A stretch of 64,000 nt of DNA from JAIVJZ01 sp035645695 (lineage in GTDB: Bacteria > Acidobacteriota > Blastocatellia > Pyrinomonadales > Pyrinomonadaceae): assembly GCA_035645695.1 (NCBI GenBank), contig DASQMC010000078.1:62001-126000 (forward strand), read 5' to 3'. The translations under genes were made by a program, and so were the position numbers. Below, one piece after another: positions 52,245 to 62,263 of the stretch (position 1 is its first letter; each line of letters begins with the position of its first letter). The notes beneath the pieces were generated by a model. It had not been told where the DNA came from and made no database searches. It worked only from the letters and a program-made list of their open reading frames with translations.

Positions 52245-54230
52245 ATGAACAGACAGCGTTTCGCCACCCCCTTCATGGCATCGGTTATCGTCGCGGGAGC
52301 CGCGGCTTGCCTCTACGCCGCCTATAACCTGCCGGTCGCGCGCTTTGGAATGCTGTCGCTGGTGCTCGTCATCGCGACCGTCATCACGTCGCACATCAGC
52401 GTTCCCGTGCCCGGCGTCAACGGCCGCGTCACCGTCTCCGAAACCTACATCTTCCTCGCGATGCTGCTCTACGGCGGCGAGGCGGCGATCCTGCTGGCGG
52501 CAATCGACGGCTTCTGCTCGTCGCGACTCATCAGCCGCAAGCCCATGACGCTCGCCTACAACGCGGCGCAGGTCTCGCTCTCGACCGTCGTCACAGTCCT
52601 CGTGCTGCGTCTCATCTTCGGCGACATGGTCAACCTCGCGCACGGCAATTTCAGCTTAAAATTCATCCTCGCCGTCTGCATCATGGGTTCCGTGCAGCAC
52701 ATCTGCAACTCCGTGCTGGCCGCCGCGGCGCAGGCTCTCAAGCGGGATCAATCCTTCTGGCAGGTGTGGAGCCGGGATTGCCTGTGGCCTTCGATCACCT
52801 ATTTCGCGGGCGCGAGCATCGCCGTCATCACGGCGAAACTGATCGGCATGTTCGGCCCCTATGCCATCATCGCGACGATGCCCATCGTCGGCAGCATCTA
52901 CCTGACCTATCGCACCTACCTCAAGAACATTCAGATGATGGCGGCGGCGGCGAAGGCCGAAGCCGAGGCGGCCGCCCGCGCCGAGGCCGCCAAGGCACAG
53001 GCGGAACAGGCCGAGCGTCACGTCGAAGAACTCTCGCACTACATCGCGGAACAGGAGCGCATCCGCGAACAGTATTCGCAGATCGAGAAGCTGTCCGCGC
53101 TCGGCGAACTCGCTTCCGGCGTCGCGCACGACTTCAACAACACGCTCGCAGGCATACTCGGCCGCGCTCAGTTGCTCCTCGGCACGAGCGATCCCGTGAA
53201 GATCGAGAACGGCCTCAACATCATCATCAAGACGGCGAAGGACGGCGCGAAGACCATCAAGCGCATACAGGACTTCGCACGCCAGCGACGCGATCACGCC
53301 TTTTCGCCCGTCGCCGTCGATCAACTGCTTCTCGACGTAAGCGAGATCACGCGCCCGCGCTGGAAGAATAATGCCGAGGCCGCGAACGTCCACATCAGCC
53401 TCGAACTCAGGATCAGCTCGAACGTCTCGGTTCTCGGCGACGAGTCGGAGTTGCGCGAGGTGCTGGTCAACATGGTCTTCAACGCCGTGGACGCGATGCC
53501 CAATGGCGGCACGCTCACGCTCGCCACGCGCGAGGTGGGCGGCGCGGTCGAGATTTCCGTGGCGGATACGGGCTTAGGGATGAGCGATGAAGTGCGCTCG
53601 CGCATCTTCGACCCGTTTTTTACGACCAAGGGCAAGGCCGGCATGGGACTCGGGCTGGCGGTCTCATACGGTATCATCCGCCGCCACGAGGGCACGGTCG
53701 AAGTCGAATCGGAGACGGGGCGCGGCACGAGTTTCCGCATCACGCTGCCTTCGGGCAAGAACGCCGCGAAGCCGCAGCCGAGCATCGGCCAACCCGTCGC
53801 GGTGGCGGCGCTCCCCGCCCGCTCGTCCGGCACGAAATTCCTCGTGGTTGACGACGAAGAGTCCGTGCGCGATCTGCTGCGCGACATTCTGGAGAAGGAA
53901 GGCCACGAGGTGACGACCGCCGCGAGCAGCAGGCAAGCGCTCGCCTTCTACGACGAGACGCGTTTCGCCGCCGTCCTGATGGACGTGGGATTGCCGGGCA
54001 TGAGCGGCTGGGAACTGGCGCGCGTCATCCGCGAACGCGACGAGCGCGTTCCGCTGGCGATTGTGACGGGTTGGGGCGAGGCCGTCGGCTCGAACGCGCA
54101 GAAAGAGGCGGGGATCGATTGGGTGGTGGCGAAGCCTTTCACGGTGGAGCAGATCACGAGCATCGCGAGGGAAGTTTCCCGAAAGCAGGAGGCGGGCTTT
54201 GAGCGCGTCGAAACCACCTTCGCCGCATGA
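52245..54230 (+). CDS. Membrane hybrid histidine kinase with receiver
   Basis: A 661-residue sensor kinase. Residues 1-225 contain about seven hydrophobic segments (FMASVIVAGAAACLYAAYNL; MLSLVLVIATVITSHI; YIFLAMLLYGGEAAILLAAI; FILAVCIMGSVQHICNSVLAAA; and others) with the signature VPGVNGRVTVSETYIF, a MASE-like sensor of unknown ligand. A coiled coil (AAAAKAEAEAAARAEAAKAQAEQAERHVEEL) leads to HisKA (His about 297 in ASGVAHDFNNTLAGILGRAQ) and HATPase_c (NMVFNAVDAMPNGG; DTGLGMSDEV; GLGLAVSYGIIRRHEG). A C-terminal receiver follows (FLVVDDEESVRDLL; Asp in AVLMDVGLPGMSGWEL). The HDFNN form of the H-box is typical of NtrB-like kinases. Its last codons overlap the PilZ gene. Confidence 0.92.
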   Translation: MNRQRFATPFMASVIVAGAAACLYAAYNLPVARFGMLSLVLVIATVITSHISVPVPGVNGRVTVSETYIFLAMLLYGGEAAILLAAIDGFCSSRLISRKPMTLAYNAAQVSLSTVVTVLVLRLIFGDMVNLAHGNFSLKFILAVCIMGSVQHICNSVLAAAAQALKRDQSFWQVWSRDCLWPSITYFAGASIAVITAKLIGMFGPYAIIATMPIVGSIYLTYRTYLKNIQMMAAAAKAEAEAAARAEAAKAQAEQAERHVEELSHYIAEQERIREQYSQIEKLSALGELASGVAHDFNNTLAGILGRAQLLLGTSDPVKIENGLNIIIKTAKDGAKTIKRIQDFARQRRDHAFSPVAVDQLLLDVSEITRPRWKNNAEAANVHISLELRISSNVSVLGDESELREVLVNMVFNAVDAMPNGGTLTLATREVGGAVEISVADTGLGMSDEVRSRIFDPFFTTKGKAGMGLGLAVSYGIIRRHEGTVEVESETGRGTSFRITLPSGKNAAKPQPSIGQPVAVAALPARSSGTKFLVVDDEESVRDLLRDILEKEGHEVTTAASSRQALAFYDETRFAAVLMDVGLPGMSGWELARVIRERDERVPLAIVTGWGEAVGSNAQKEAGIDWVVAKPFTVEQITSIAREVSRKQEAGFERVETTFAA

Positions 54231-54663
54231 CGACGGGTCAGGCCGCAATGAACGGCGCGCGACCCGTTACGGCGCACAACTCGACGCGCGGCTGCTCTTC
54301 CAGGTATCGCTTGAGCCTGCCGACGTACGGCCGAACGGCGGCAAGGACGGCGACGACGCCCCTTCTTCTGCGCCGCACACGCTGAGACTCATCGGCCACA
54401 CGCGCAATATCAGCGAAACGGGACTCGCCTTCATCGTCCCCTCGCTGCGCATCGGCGACAGGTTCGCGCGCCTCATCGGCAGCCAACTCCGCATCACACT
54501 CTATCTTCCTTCCGGCCATGTGGACATACGCGCCACGCCCGTCCGCTACGAACATCTCCCGCCCGAAGACCCCGAGCGCGGCTATCTCATCGGCGTCCGC
54601 ATCGTCGAGATGGCCGACTATGAATGGGTACGCATGGTCGAATACGTGCGCTCGCTCCGTTAG
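54199..54663 (+). CDS. PilZ-domain protein, cyclic di-GMP effector
   Basis: A 154-residue single-domain protein. It starts at TTG 54199, seven bases after AGGAGG, within the end of the kinase gene. The PilZ motifs are an arginine cluster (RNERRATRY) and HTRNISETGLAFIVP (the D/NxSxxG element), followed by beta strands (LRITLYLPSGHVDIRATPVRYEHLP; YLIGVRIVEMADYEW). It likely binds cyclic di-GMP and passes the signal to an unknown partner. The overlap suggests that it works with the kinase. The two HD-GYP proteins in the window could set the level of its ligand. Confidence 0.85.
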   Translation: MSASKPPSPHDDGSGRNERRATRYGAQLDARLLFQVSLEPADVRPNGGKDGDDAPSSAPHTLRLIGHTRNISETGLAFIVPSLRIGDRFARLIGSQLRITLYLPSGHVDIRATPVRYEHLPPEDPERGYLIGVRIVEMADYEWVRMVEYVRSLR

Positions 54664-54781
54664 CGCTTCTTTTACTTGCCGCACACAAAATTCCGGCCCG
54701 GAGGCGTAACCACGCTTCCGGCGCGCGACGCCTCCAGGCCGATTCAATTAATCGAACGCGCGGGCAAGACCCGGCGGCGGC

Positions 54782-56242
<1,461 letters not shown>

Positions 56243-56371
56243 GTTTAATCGCAGGACGGGAGATGAGAAATTCATTCGACCCGCCACAGACCTCGCTTCA
56301 TCCCTTTGCCTTTACGTTCTTCCGCGCGGTACTTGTCTTCCTTAAAGACCCAATACCCCGGTCATTTCAAC

Positions 56372-56806
56372 CTAGCCGAGGCCGGTGCTGCCGAAGCCGC
56401 CTTCGCCGCGCGCGGTTTCGTCGAGCGAGTCAGCCCAGGCGGGTTCGGGCGTGATGATCGCTTCGACGATCAACTGCGCGACGCGCTGCCCCGCTTCGAG
56501 CGTCAACGTCTCCCGCCCGTGGTTGACGAGCGCGCACAGGATTTCGCCCCGGTAGTCGCTGTCTATCACACCGGCCAGCACGTCCAGCCCGTGCCTGACG
56601 GCAAGACCCGAGCGCGGCGCGATGCGCCCGTAAAAGCCGCGCGGGAGGGCAACTGACAAGCCCGTCCGCACCGTCGCGCGCCCGCCGCCCGCCTCAAGCG
56701 TCGTCTCTTCGATTGAGAAGAGATCGAGTCCCGCGGCAGCCACGCTGCCCCTCGACGGCAACTTCGCCGCCGGATGCAGTTTCAGAAATTTCAGCACGCC
56801 GATCAT
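56372..56806 (-). CDS. dut: dUTP diphosphatase
   Basis: This enzyme hydrolyses dUTP to dUMP and pyrophosphate, keeping uracil out of DNA. The 144-residue trimeric-type protein shows all five motifs in order: AAGLDLFSI (1), PRSGLAVRHG (2), GVIDSDYRGEI (3), RVAQLIV (4), and the glycine-rich C-terminal arm RGEGGFGSTG (5). The length is normal. It lies 129 bases upstream of the NtrC-type regulator gene on the same strand. Its upstream region is filled by a large nested repeat (56814-57115). Confidence 0.96.
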   Translation of the reverse strand: MIGVLKFLKLHPAAKLPSRGSVAAAGLDLFSIEETTLEAGGGRATVRTGLSVALPRGFYGRIAPRSGLAVRHGLDVLAGVIDSDYRGEILCALVNHGRETLTLEAGQRVAQLIVEAIITPEPAWADSLDETARGEGGFGSTGLG

Positions 56807-57118
56807 AGCAGAGGAATCAGAATGCAGGAGTTAGAATACAGGAGTCAGAATACAGGAGTCAGAATACAGGAGTCAGAATATCAGGAGTCAGAATAAGATT
56901 GCTCCCTCGCCCACCCGCTGTCTCGCTTTCAGCTTTCCTCTGTGCCCCCTGCGGTGTTCTCTGTGTCTGCGATGGTGAATGCCTGTTTAACCGGCACTCA
57001 CCACCGCAGACACAGAGAACACCGCAGGGGGCACAGAGTTCAAATCAGTTTAGAACTCTGCCCTTAGCTTTTATTCTGACTTCTGACTTCTGACTTCTGA
57101 CTTCTGACTCCTGATTCC
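56807..57118. other. Repeat-filled spacer between topB and dut
   Basis: There is no gene here. Almost the whole 312-base spacer is occupied by two nested inverted repeats built from heptamers (H10). Confidence 0.7.
56814..57115. repeat. Nested heptamer element H10
   Basis: The outer left arm has 11 units alternating AATACAG and GAGTCAG (56814-56891, one of them 8 nt). The outer right arm is five perfect TTCTGAC units plus TCCTGAT (57074-57115). Inside lies a perfect 34-bp inverted repeat, 56938-56971 with 57005-57038, itself made of 7-nt words (CTCTGTG, CCCCCTG, CGGTGTT, CTCTGTG). It extends to 46 bp with two mismatches around a 9-base loop. Confidence 0.85.
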
Positions 57119-59665
57119 TCACGCTCGCGCTTCGTTGATCCAGATCGGTTTCGAGTTGCAGCCCGTGCCGTTGCTGCGCCACTTCGGGCACGACCAGAAA
57201 TAACTGCCCGCGCTCGACGGCCCGCGCTTCACGGTCGGCGTCTCGCATTCGGGGCAGGGCGGGCCGGTCTCGACCTTGACGGCGGCCTCTCCCGTCGTCG
57301 CGGACGCGCCCGCCGCGCGCGTCTCGTTGAGCCACACGGGCGCGGCGTTACACCCGCTCTTATCGCTTTTCCAGCGCGTGCAGCCCCAGAAGTAGCTCTC
57401 GTTTTTGAATGGACCGCGCTTCACCGTCGGCGCGCCGCACTCCTTGCACGGCTCGCCCGCCTCGGGCATGGGCTTCGCCTCTTCGAGCGCGCCCTTTTCG
57501 TCGAACCAGCGCATGCCCCGGCACTCCGGGTAACGCGCGCAGGAGAGCGACGCGCGCTTGCCCTTCTCCTTTGGCAGGCGCAGGCGCAACGCGCCGCCGC
57601 ACGCGTCGCACTTCGTCGTCAACATTAACTTGCGCTGCTTCGCGTTTTTCGGCGCGTCGCTGATGAAGCCGCACGCGTCGCGCCCTTCGGAGCAGACGAG
57701 AAATTTTCCCGACGCGCCCACGCGTTCGACGAGGAAGCCCGCGCGTTCTTCCAACTTGCACTTCAGGCAATCCGGCGCATCGTCGGGACGCGGCGTTTGC
57801 GGTCGGCGCGTAGCGCCGCCTTCGCCCGCCACGGCGCGTTCCATCTCGGCGGCCGCGATCTGCCCGACGAGTTCCGTCACCATCACCTTCACTTCGCCCA
57901 TGAACGCATCGCGCGCATACTCGCCGCGCGCCATCCGCGCGAGCTTCTGCTCCCAGCTGCCCGTCAGTTCGGCCGACTTGAGAAGTTGCGAGGGCAAGAG
58001 CTTGATGACGGCGATTCCCTTTGGCGTCGCCGTCAGTGATTTCTTGTCGCGCACGATGTATTCGCGTTTGAGGAGAGTTTCGATGACGGCGGCGCGCGTG
58101 GCGGGCGTGCCGAGTCCGGAGTCCTTCATCGCGAGGCGCAACTCTTCGTCTTCCACTTTCTTCCCGGCCGTCTCCATCGCGCCGAGCAAACTCGACTCGG
58201 AATAGCGCGGCGGCGCTTTCGTCTGCTTCGCCACCGCTTCGACGTTCTTCGTCTCCACCGCTTCCTTCGCGCGAACGGGCGGCAACTCCGCGTCCTCCGC
58301 TTCGTCGTCGCCGTCCGTCTTCTTCCTATCTTCCCTGCCCGGTGGATCGACTTCGCGCCAGCCCGCCTTGAGCACCACCGTCCCGCGCGTGATGAATTGC
58401 TCGCCCTCGACGATTGTCGTGATCGTCGTGCGCTCCAACTCGGCGTCCGGGTAGAAGGCCGCGAGGAAGCGGCGCGCGACGAGGTCGTAGATGCGCTTTT
58501 CGTCGGGCGCGAGCGCGTTCGGCTCGACGCGCTGCTTCGTCGGGATAACGGCATGGTGATCCGTCACCTTCTTGTCGTCAACGTGGCGGCTCGTGAGCTT
58601 CGGCGTCCCCTTCGCCAGAATCGTCTCGATGAACTTCACGTAAGGCCCGACGCCCGCTGCCTCTACGTGGCCTCTCAATTCCTGATTGACGGCCGCGGAG
58701 AGGTGGCGCGAAGAGGTGCGCGGGTAGGTGATGAACTTTTTCTCGTAGAGCGTCTGCGCGAGTTCGAGCGTGCGCGCGGCCGAGAAGGCGTAACGCGCGT
58801 TCGCCGCGCGCTGCAAGGCCGTCAGGTCGTACAGCAGCGGCGCGCGTTCCTTCGTCGCCTTCTTTTCGACTTTTTCGACCGCGCCCGGCTTGTCTTTGAC
58901 TTTGAAGACGACGGCCTCGGCCGCATCCCTGTGATCGAAACGGCTCCCCTTTTTGTCGAACCACGTGCCGCGATACGCGCCCGCCGCCGACTCGAAATCC
59001 GCGACCACCTCGTAGTAATTCGTCGGGACGAAATTCGCGATCTCCTCGTCGCGCCCGACGATGAGCGCGAGCGTCGGCGTCTGCACGCGGCCGAGCGAAT
59101 AGACGCCGTCGTGCCCCGCGCCGCGCGCCTTGATGGTCTGCGCGCGCGTGGCGTTCAAACCGACGAGCCAATCGGCCTGTTGCCGCGAGCGCGCCGAATC
59201 ACGCAGGCCGGTGTATTCGGCGGCGGGCTTGAGGCGTTTGAAACCCGCGTTGATCTCATCGCGCGTGAGCGACGAAATCCAGAGGCGCTCGACCGGCTTG
59301 CGACAGCGCGCGAGCGTGTAGACGAGGTCGAAGATCAACTCGCCCTCGCGCCCCGCGTCGGCGGCGTTGACGATTGTCGTCACGTCGTTGCGGCCGAGCA
59401 GAGACTTGATGACTTTGAATTGATCGAGCGTCCGCTCCGACGCGTGATACTTGAACTCTTCCGGGATGATCGGCAACGTCTCCATCCGCCACGACTTGAA
59501 CTTCGGATCGTATTCCTCAGGGTCGTCGAGTTCGACGAGGTGGCCGATGCACCAGGTGATGATGTCGTTCCCGCCTTCGAGATAGCCTTCGCCCCGGCGC
59601 GTCGCGCCGAGCGCCGCCGCCACGTCGCGCCCCATCGAAGGCTTCTCGGTGATGATAAGTCTCAT
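57119..59665 (-). CDS. topB: DNA topoisomerase III (type IA)
   Basis: This enzyme cuts and passes single DNA strands. The 848-residue protein opens RLIITEKPSMGRDVAAALG (Toprim). It has NAADAGREGELIFDLVY with the acidic metal residues, VGLNATRAQTIKA, GRVQTPTLALIVGRDEEI, and the catalytic tyrosine in KKFITYPRTSSRHLS. The C-terminal 230 residues hold cysteine-rich zinc-ribbon modules (CLKCKLEERAG; CDACGGALRLRL; CKECGAPTVKRGPFKNESYFWGC; CPECETPTVKRG). The last two are tandem copies. IITWCIGHLVELDDPEEYD is typical of TopB rather than TopA. A heptamer array lies directly upstream of ATG 59665. Confidence 0.94.
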   Translation of the reverse strand: MRLIITEKPSMGRDVAAALGATRRGEGYLEGGNDIITWCIGHLVELDDPEEYDPKFKSWRMETLPIIPEEFKYHASERTLDQFKVIKSLLGRNDVTTIVNAADAGREGELIFDLVYTLARCRKPVERLWISSLTRDEINAGFKRLKPAAEYTGLRDSARSRQQADWLVGLNATRAQTIKARGAGHDGVYSLGRVQTPTLALIVGRDEEIANFVPTNYYEVVADFESAAGAYRGTWFDKKGSRFDHRDAAEAVVFKVKDKPGAVEKVEKKATKERAPLLYDLTALQRAANARYAFSAARTLELAQTLYEKKFITYPRTSSRHLSAAVNQELRGHVEAAGVGPYVKFIETILAKGTPKLTSRHVDDKKVTDHHAVIPTKQRVEPNALAPDEKRIYDLVARRFLAAFYPDAELERTTITTIVEGEQFITRGTVVLKAGWREVDPPGREDRKKTDGDDEAEDAELPPVRAKEAVETKNVEAVAKQTKAPPRYSESSLLGAMETAGKKVEDEELRLAMKDSGLGTPATRAAVIETLLKREYIVRDKKSLTATPKGIAVIKLLPSQLLKSAELTGSWEQKLARMARGEYARDAFMGEVKVMVTELVGQIAAAEMERAVAGEGGATRRPQTPRPDDAPDCLKCKLEERAGFLVERVGASGKFLVCSEGRDACGFISDAPKNAKQRKLMLTTKCDACGGALRLRLPKEKGKRASLSCARYPECRGMRWFDEKGALEEAKPMPEAGEPCKECGAPTVKRGPFKNESYFWGCTRWKSDKSGCNAAPVWLNETRAAGASATTGEAAVKVETGPPCPECETPTVKRGPSSAGSYFWSCPKWRSNGTGCNSKPIWINEARA

Positions 59666-59670
59666 AGAAC

Positions 59671-59712
59671 AGTAAGCAGTGAGCAGTAAGCAGTAAGCAG
59701 TGAGCAGTGAGC
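59671..59712 (-). repeat. Heptamer array H11, AGTRAGC family, before topB
   Basis: Six uninterrupted units (AGTAAGC, AGTGAGC, AGTAAGC, AGTAAGC, AGTGAGC, AGTGAGC on the plus strand). Read on the minus strand, it ends five bases before the topB ATG. It shares its family with 27350-27417. No inverted mate was found. Confidence 0.75.
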
Positions 59713-59802
59713 GGTCGGATGCTTGCTTCAGATTTTAGTAACTCTATCGCACGGCACATGCAGCGGGCAAAGACCGCTTAATTTTATCCCTCATCCCTCT
59801 GT

Positions 59803-60660
59803 TCACAATCCCGCCATGTCCCACTTGCGCACCACGTCGTTGACGAGCGCGGCGATCTTGTCCGTCACTTTCGCGAAATACTCGTCGGCCTTCTTCTGAT
59901 CGAACTTCGGGTAACCCTGCCCCGGCTGGTAGAGGCCGATGGAGGACGGAAAGGGCGCGGCCGCCCAGGTGCCCGGCGCGGGGTAGGCGGTGGCGAGGTC
60001 GGGCTTGTAGCGTTCGGGGTGTACGAGCGTCGGGTCAATGGCCTGCACGAAGGCCGTCTCGTTCAGACCGGCGTGGCCGCCGTCTTCGCCGAAGACCTGC
60101 TTCGTGATGTCCGACGCGTAAGACCACCAGTTGACGACGAGCGTGCGCACTTTGCGTTCGGCCGAGACTTCCGCCGCCACCGCGGTCAGGACGGCCGTCT
60201 GCCCGCCGCCGTGGCCGTTGACGATGATGATGTTGCGGAAACCGTTCTTCGCCAGCCCCTCAAGAATTTGTTTGACGAACGGGCGATAGGCCGCTTCCGT
60301 GATCTGAAACGCGCCGGGATAGGCTTCCATGCTGCCCGTCATCCCGTAGGGCAGCACGGGCGCGATCATGGCGTTGGTGCGGCGGGCGATGTGGCGCGCG
60401 ATGGCGAGCGGCGCGGTGTTGTCCGCGCCGTTGTTGACGACGCCGTGCGGTTCGAGCGTCCCCGTCGGCAGCAGCACGGTCTGGACGCGCGTGGGCACGG
60501 TCTCGCGAAACTCCATCCAGTTGATACGATCCATCTCGCGCGTCGAGACGATGTCGGGCGACACCTTCGACGGCGGCGTCGTCGCCTGCTGCTGCGCCCC
60601 CGTCGCCTGCGCCAACACGGCGAACAGTAATAACAGTCGGATCGTCTGCGCTCGTTTCAT
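59803..60660 (-). CDS. Secreted creatininase-family amidohydrolase
   Basis: A 285-residue metal-dependent amidohydrolase. A signal peptide (IRLLLLFAVLAQATGA) makes it unusual, as most creatininases are cytoplasmic. Motifs are NWMEFRETVPTRVQTVLLPTGTLEPHG (metal-binding Glu and His), NGADNTAPLAIARHI (Asp), RNIIIVNGHGGGQTAVL, and FGEDGGHAGLNETAF with the C-terminal Glu. Family members act on creatinine, mycofactocin or related cyclic amides. The substrate cannot be read here. It lies 73 bases downstream of the membrane-protein operon and may be its last gene. Confidence 0.88.
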   Translation of the reverse strand: MKRAQTIRLLLLFAVLAQATGAQQQATTPPSKVSPDIVSTREMDRINWMEFRETVPTRVQTVLLPTGTLEPHGVVNNGADNTAPLAIARHIARRTNAMIAPVLPYGMTGSMEAYPGAFQITEAAYRPFVKQILEGLAKNGFRNIIIVNGHGGGQTAVLTAVAAEVSAERKVRTLVVNWWSYASDITKQVFGEDGGHAGLNETAFVQAIDPTLVHPERYKPDLATAYPAPGTWAAAPFPSSIGLYQPGQGYPKFDQKKADEYFAKVTDKIAALVNDVVRKWDMAGL

Positions 60661-60733
60661 CTTTACAACTCCTGGATTAAGTTTTCGCCGTCCCTTCGGC
60701 GGATGCGCCGGAACTCTCTCTCGACCGGAAATT

Positions 60734-61141
60734 TTAGCCTAGCACACCGAACCATCCGTACAAATTCAACAACTCGCCGAGCGCGAACGACAGGAGATTC
60801 GCCCCTATGATCGCGGCGAAGTCGCGGCACGGGAAAGCGCGCTCCCGTCCGTCGCGCCCGTCGCCGCTGAACGCCGCCCAAAAGAGCGCGCACTCGGCGA
60901 TGGGCGCGAACGTCTCCGCCGCGACGAGATAGGCGAGCCGCGTCGAACTGTCGAACACCAGCGGCAGCACGATCACGACTACGGGGTATGTGCATGCGGT
61001 CAGCCACAGGCCGGAGAGAAATTTGCGGCGCAGGGTATGTCGCGCCGAGAGGCCGAGGATGAGCACGGGCGTCTCCAACGCGACGGTGACGAGATAACCG
61101 GCGGGGAGAAACCACCAGAGTTGCAGGACGCGCGTCTCCAC
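60734..61141 (-). CDS. Small four-helix membrane protein, unknown
   Basis: A 135-residue hydrophobic protein with four predicted membrane segments (LWWFLPAGYLVTVALETPVLILGL; FLSGLWLTACTYPVVVIVLPLVF; YLVAAETFAPIAECALFWAAF; FAAIIGANLLSFALGELLNLYGWF). GTG 61141 is inferred as start because it lies four bases after the stop of the upstream gene; earlier sequence in the frame is a shadow of that gene. I do not recognise a family. The operon with the two upstream genes suggests a membrane complex. Confidence 0.65.
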   Translation of the reverse strand: METRVLQLWWFLPAGYLVTVALETPVLILGLSARHTLRRKFLSGLWLTACTYPVVVIVLPLVFDSSTRLAYLVAAETFAPIAECALFWAAFSGDGRDGRERAFPCRDFAAIIGANLLSFALGELLNLYGWFGVLG

Positions 61142-61145
61142 CTCG

Positions 61146-62258
61146 TCACAGCATCCGCAGCAGGAACGGCGCTTCGGCGAGGACGTGCGCCATCGCGAGC
61201 GTGAAATAGAGATCGCGCGTCGTGGAATAGTCGGCGAGAAAGGCAAGCCAGAGCAGCACGACGCAGGCGGCGGATACGACGAGCGCGGCGCGAATGAGAC
61301 GCGGCCGTCCGCGCCGCGTGTGCCGCGCGAGCGGCAGCGACTCGATGCGCCACCACGGCGCGGCGTCGTCGTTGCCGCCACCATCGCCGACGCCGCGCCT
61401 CACGCGCAGGAGCGGCAGAGCCAGCAGCCACACGCCGTAATGAACCGTTTCGAGAAAGACGTGCGTCGAAACGAGTAGATGACTTGAGACGCCCTGCAAA
61501 ATGTCCGACCCGGCGTGCCGCGTGATGCGAAGCGCGAGCGGGTCGCCCGCGTCGGCTGGAAGCGCGGGGGCGTCGATTAGTTGCCACCAGATCAGGCCGA
61601 CGAAGAACGGCAGTGTAGCGAGACAGAGATGATAAGCGCGCCGCAAGGCGGGACGCGTGCGCCGCAGGTGGCGGTCGAGAAACCAGAGCGCGACGAGCGG
61701 GTGCACATAGACGAGGCCGAGGCTGAACACCTGCGGCGCGAGCCAGTTTGCCCCGGCGAGCGCGAAGGCGACGGCGAACCCCCAAGACCAGTCGCGGCGC
61801 GGAGATTGCCGCCCTCGCATCCACACGAGCGCGCCGAGCCACAGGAGCAAGAGGCTGTTCCACACACCCACGGCCACAGTCCACTCGTCGCCGCCCCACA
61901 CGAGCGCCCCCGCGACGAACGGCAGGGCGGCGTAAGCCGCGAGCAGCAGGGCGACGCCTGCGAAAGCGACTAAAAAGAAGTTGCGCGAACGCCCGAGGCG
62001 CGCGGGCAGGCGCGAGAGGAAATAACGCAACTCGAACAGATTGTGCGGCCCGGCGAAGAGGAAGACCGTGATGATCGAGAAGCGCAGCGGCATCAAACCC
62101 GCGAAGATCGCCGCCGCCGCGACGACCGCCAGCGAGACGAGCGCGAACGGCCACGCCGATGCGCCATCACGGCTCGCTCCCGACACGCCGCCGCTACTCA
62201 CCTCCGGCGCACGCGCCGCGCGCGAATCTACGCTCCCGATGTCCGCCGCGCGTTCCAC
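61146..62258 (-). CDS. Polytopic membrane protein, unknown
   Basis: A 370-residue protein with about nine membrane segments (FALVSLAVVAAAAIFAGLMPL; FFLVAFAGVALLLAAYAALPF; WGFAVAFALAGANWLAP and others). A conserved-looking stretch, FAGPHNLFELRYFLSRLPARLG, lies near residues 68-90, and YVHPLVALWFLDRHLRRTRP is in the middle. No catalytic motif was recognised. GTG 62258 is preceded by GGGAG at nine bases. It lies five bases after the secreted-protein gene and four before the small membrane gene, so the three are one operon. Confidence 0.72.
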   Translation of the reverse strand: MERAADIGSVDSRAARAPEVSSGGVSGASRDGASAWPFALVSLAVVAAAAIFAGLMPLRFSIITVFLFAGPHNLFELRYFLSRLPARLGRSRNFFLVAFAGVALLLAAYAALPFVAGALVWGGDEWTVAVGVWNSLLLLWLGALVWMRGRQSPRRDWSWGFAVAFALAGANWLAPQVFSLGLVYVHPLVALWFLDRHLRRTRPALRRAYHLCLATLPFFVGLIWWQLIDAPALPADAGDPLALRITRHAGSDILQGVSSHLLVSTHVFLETVHYGVWLLALPLLRVRRGVGDGGGNDDAAPWWRIESLPLARHTRRGRPRLIRAALVVSAACVVLLWLAFLADYSTTRDLYFTLAMAHVLAEAPFLLRML

Positions 62259-62263
62259 CTCGC

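Noticed and set aside
56938..57038. Rho-independent terminator of topB
   Set aside because: The stem is far longer than a terminator, is built of repeated 7-nt words and has no T run. It is treated as a repeat element, although it may still stop transcription.
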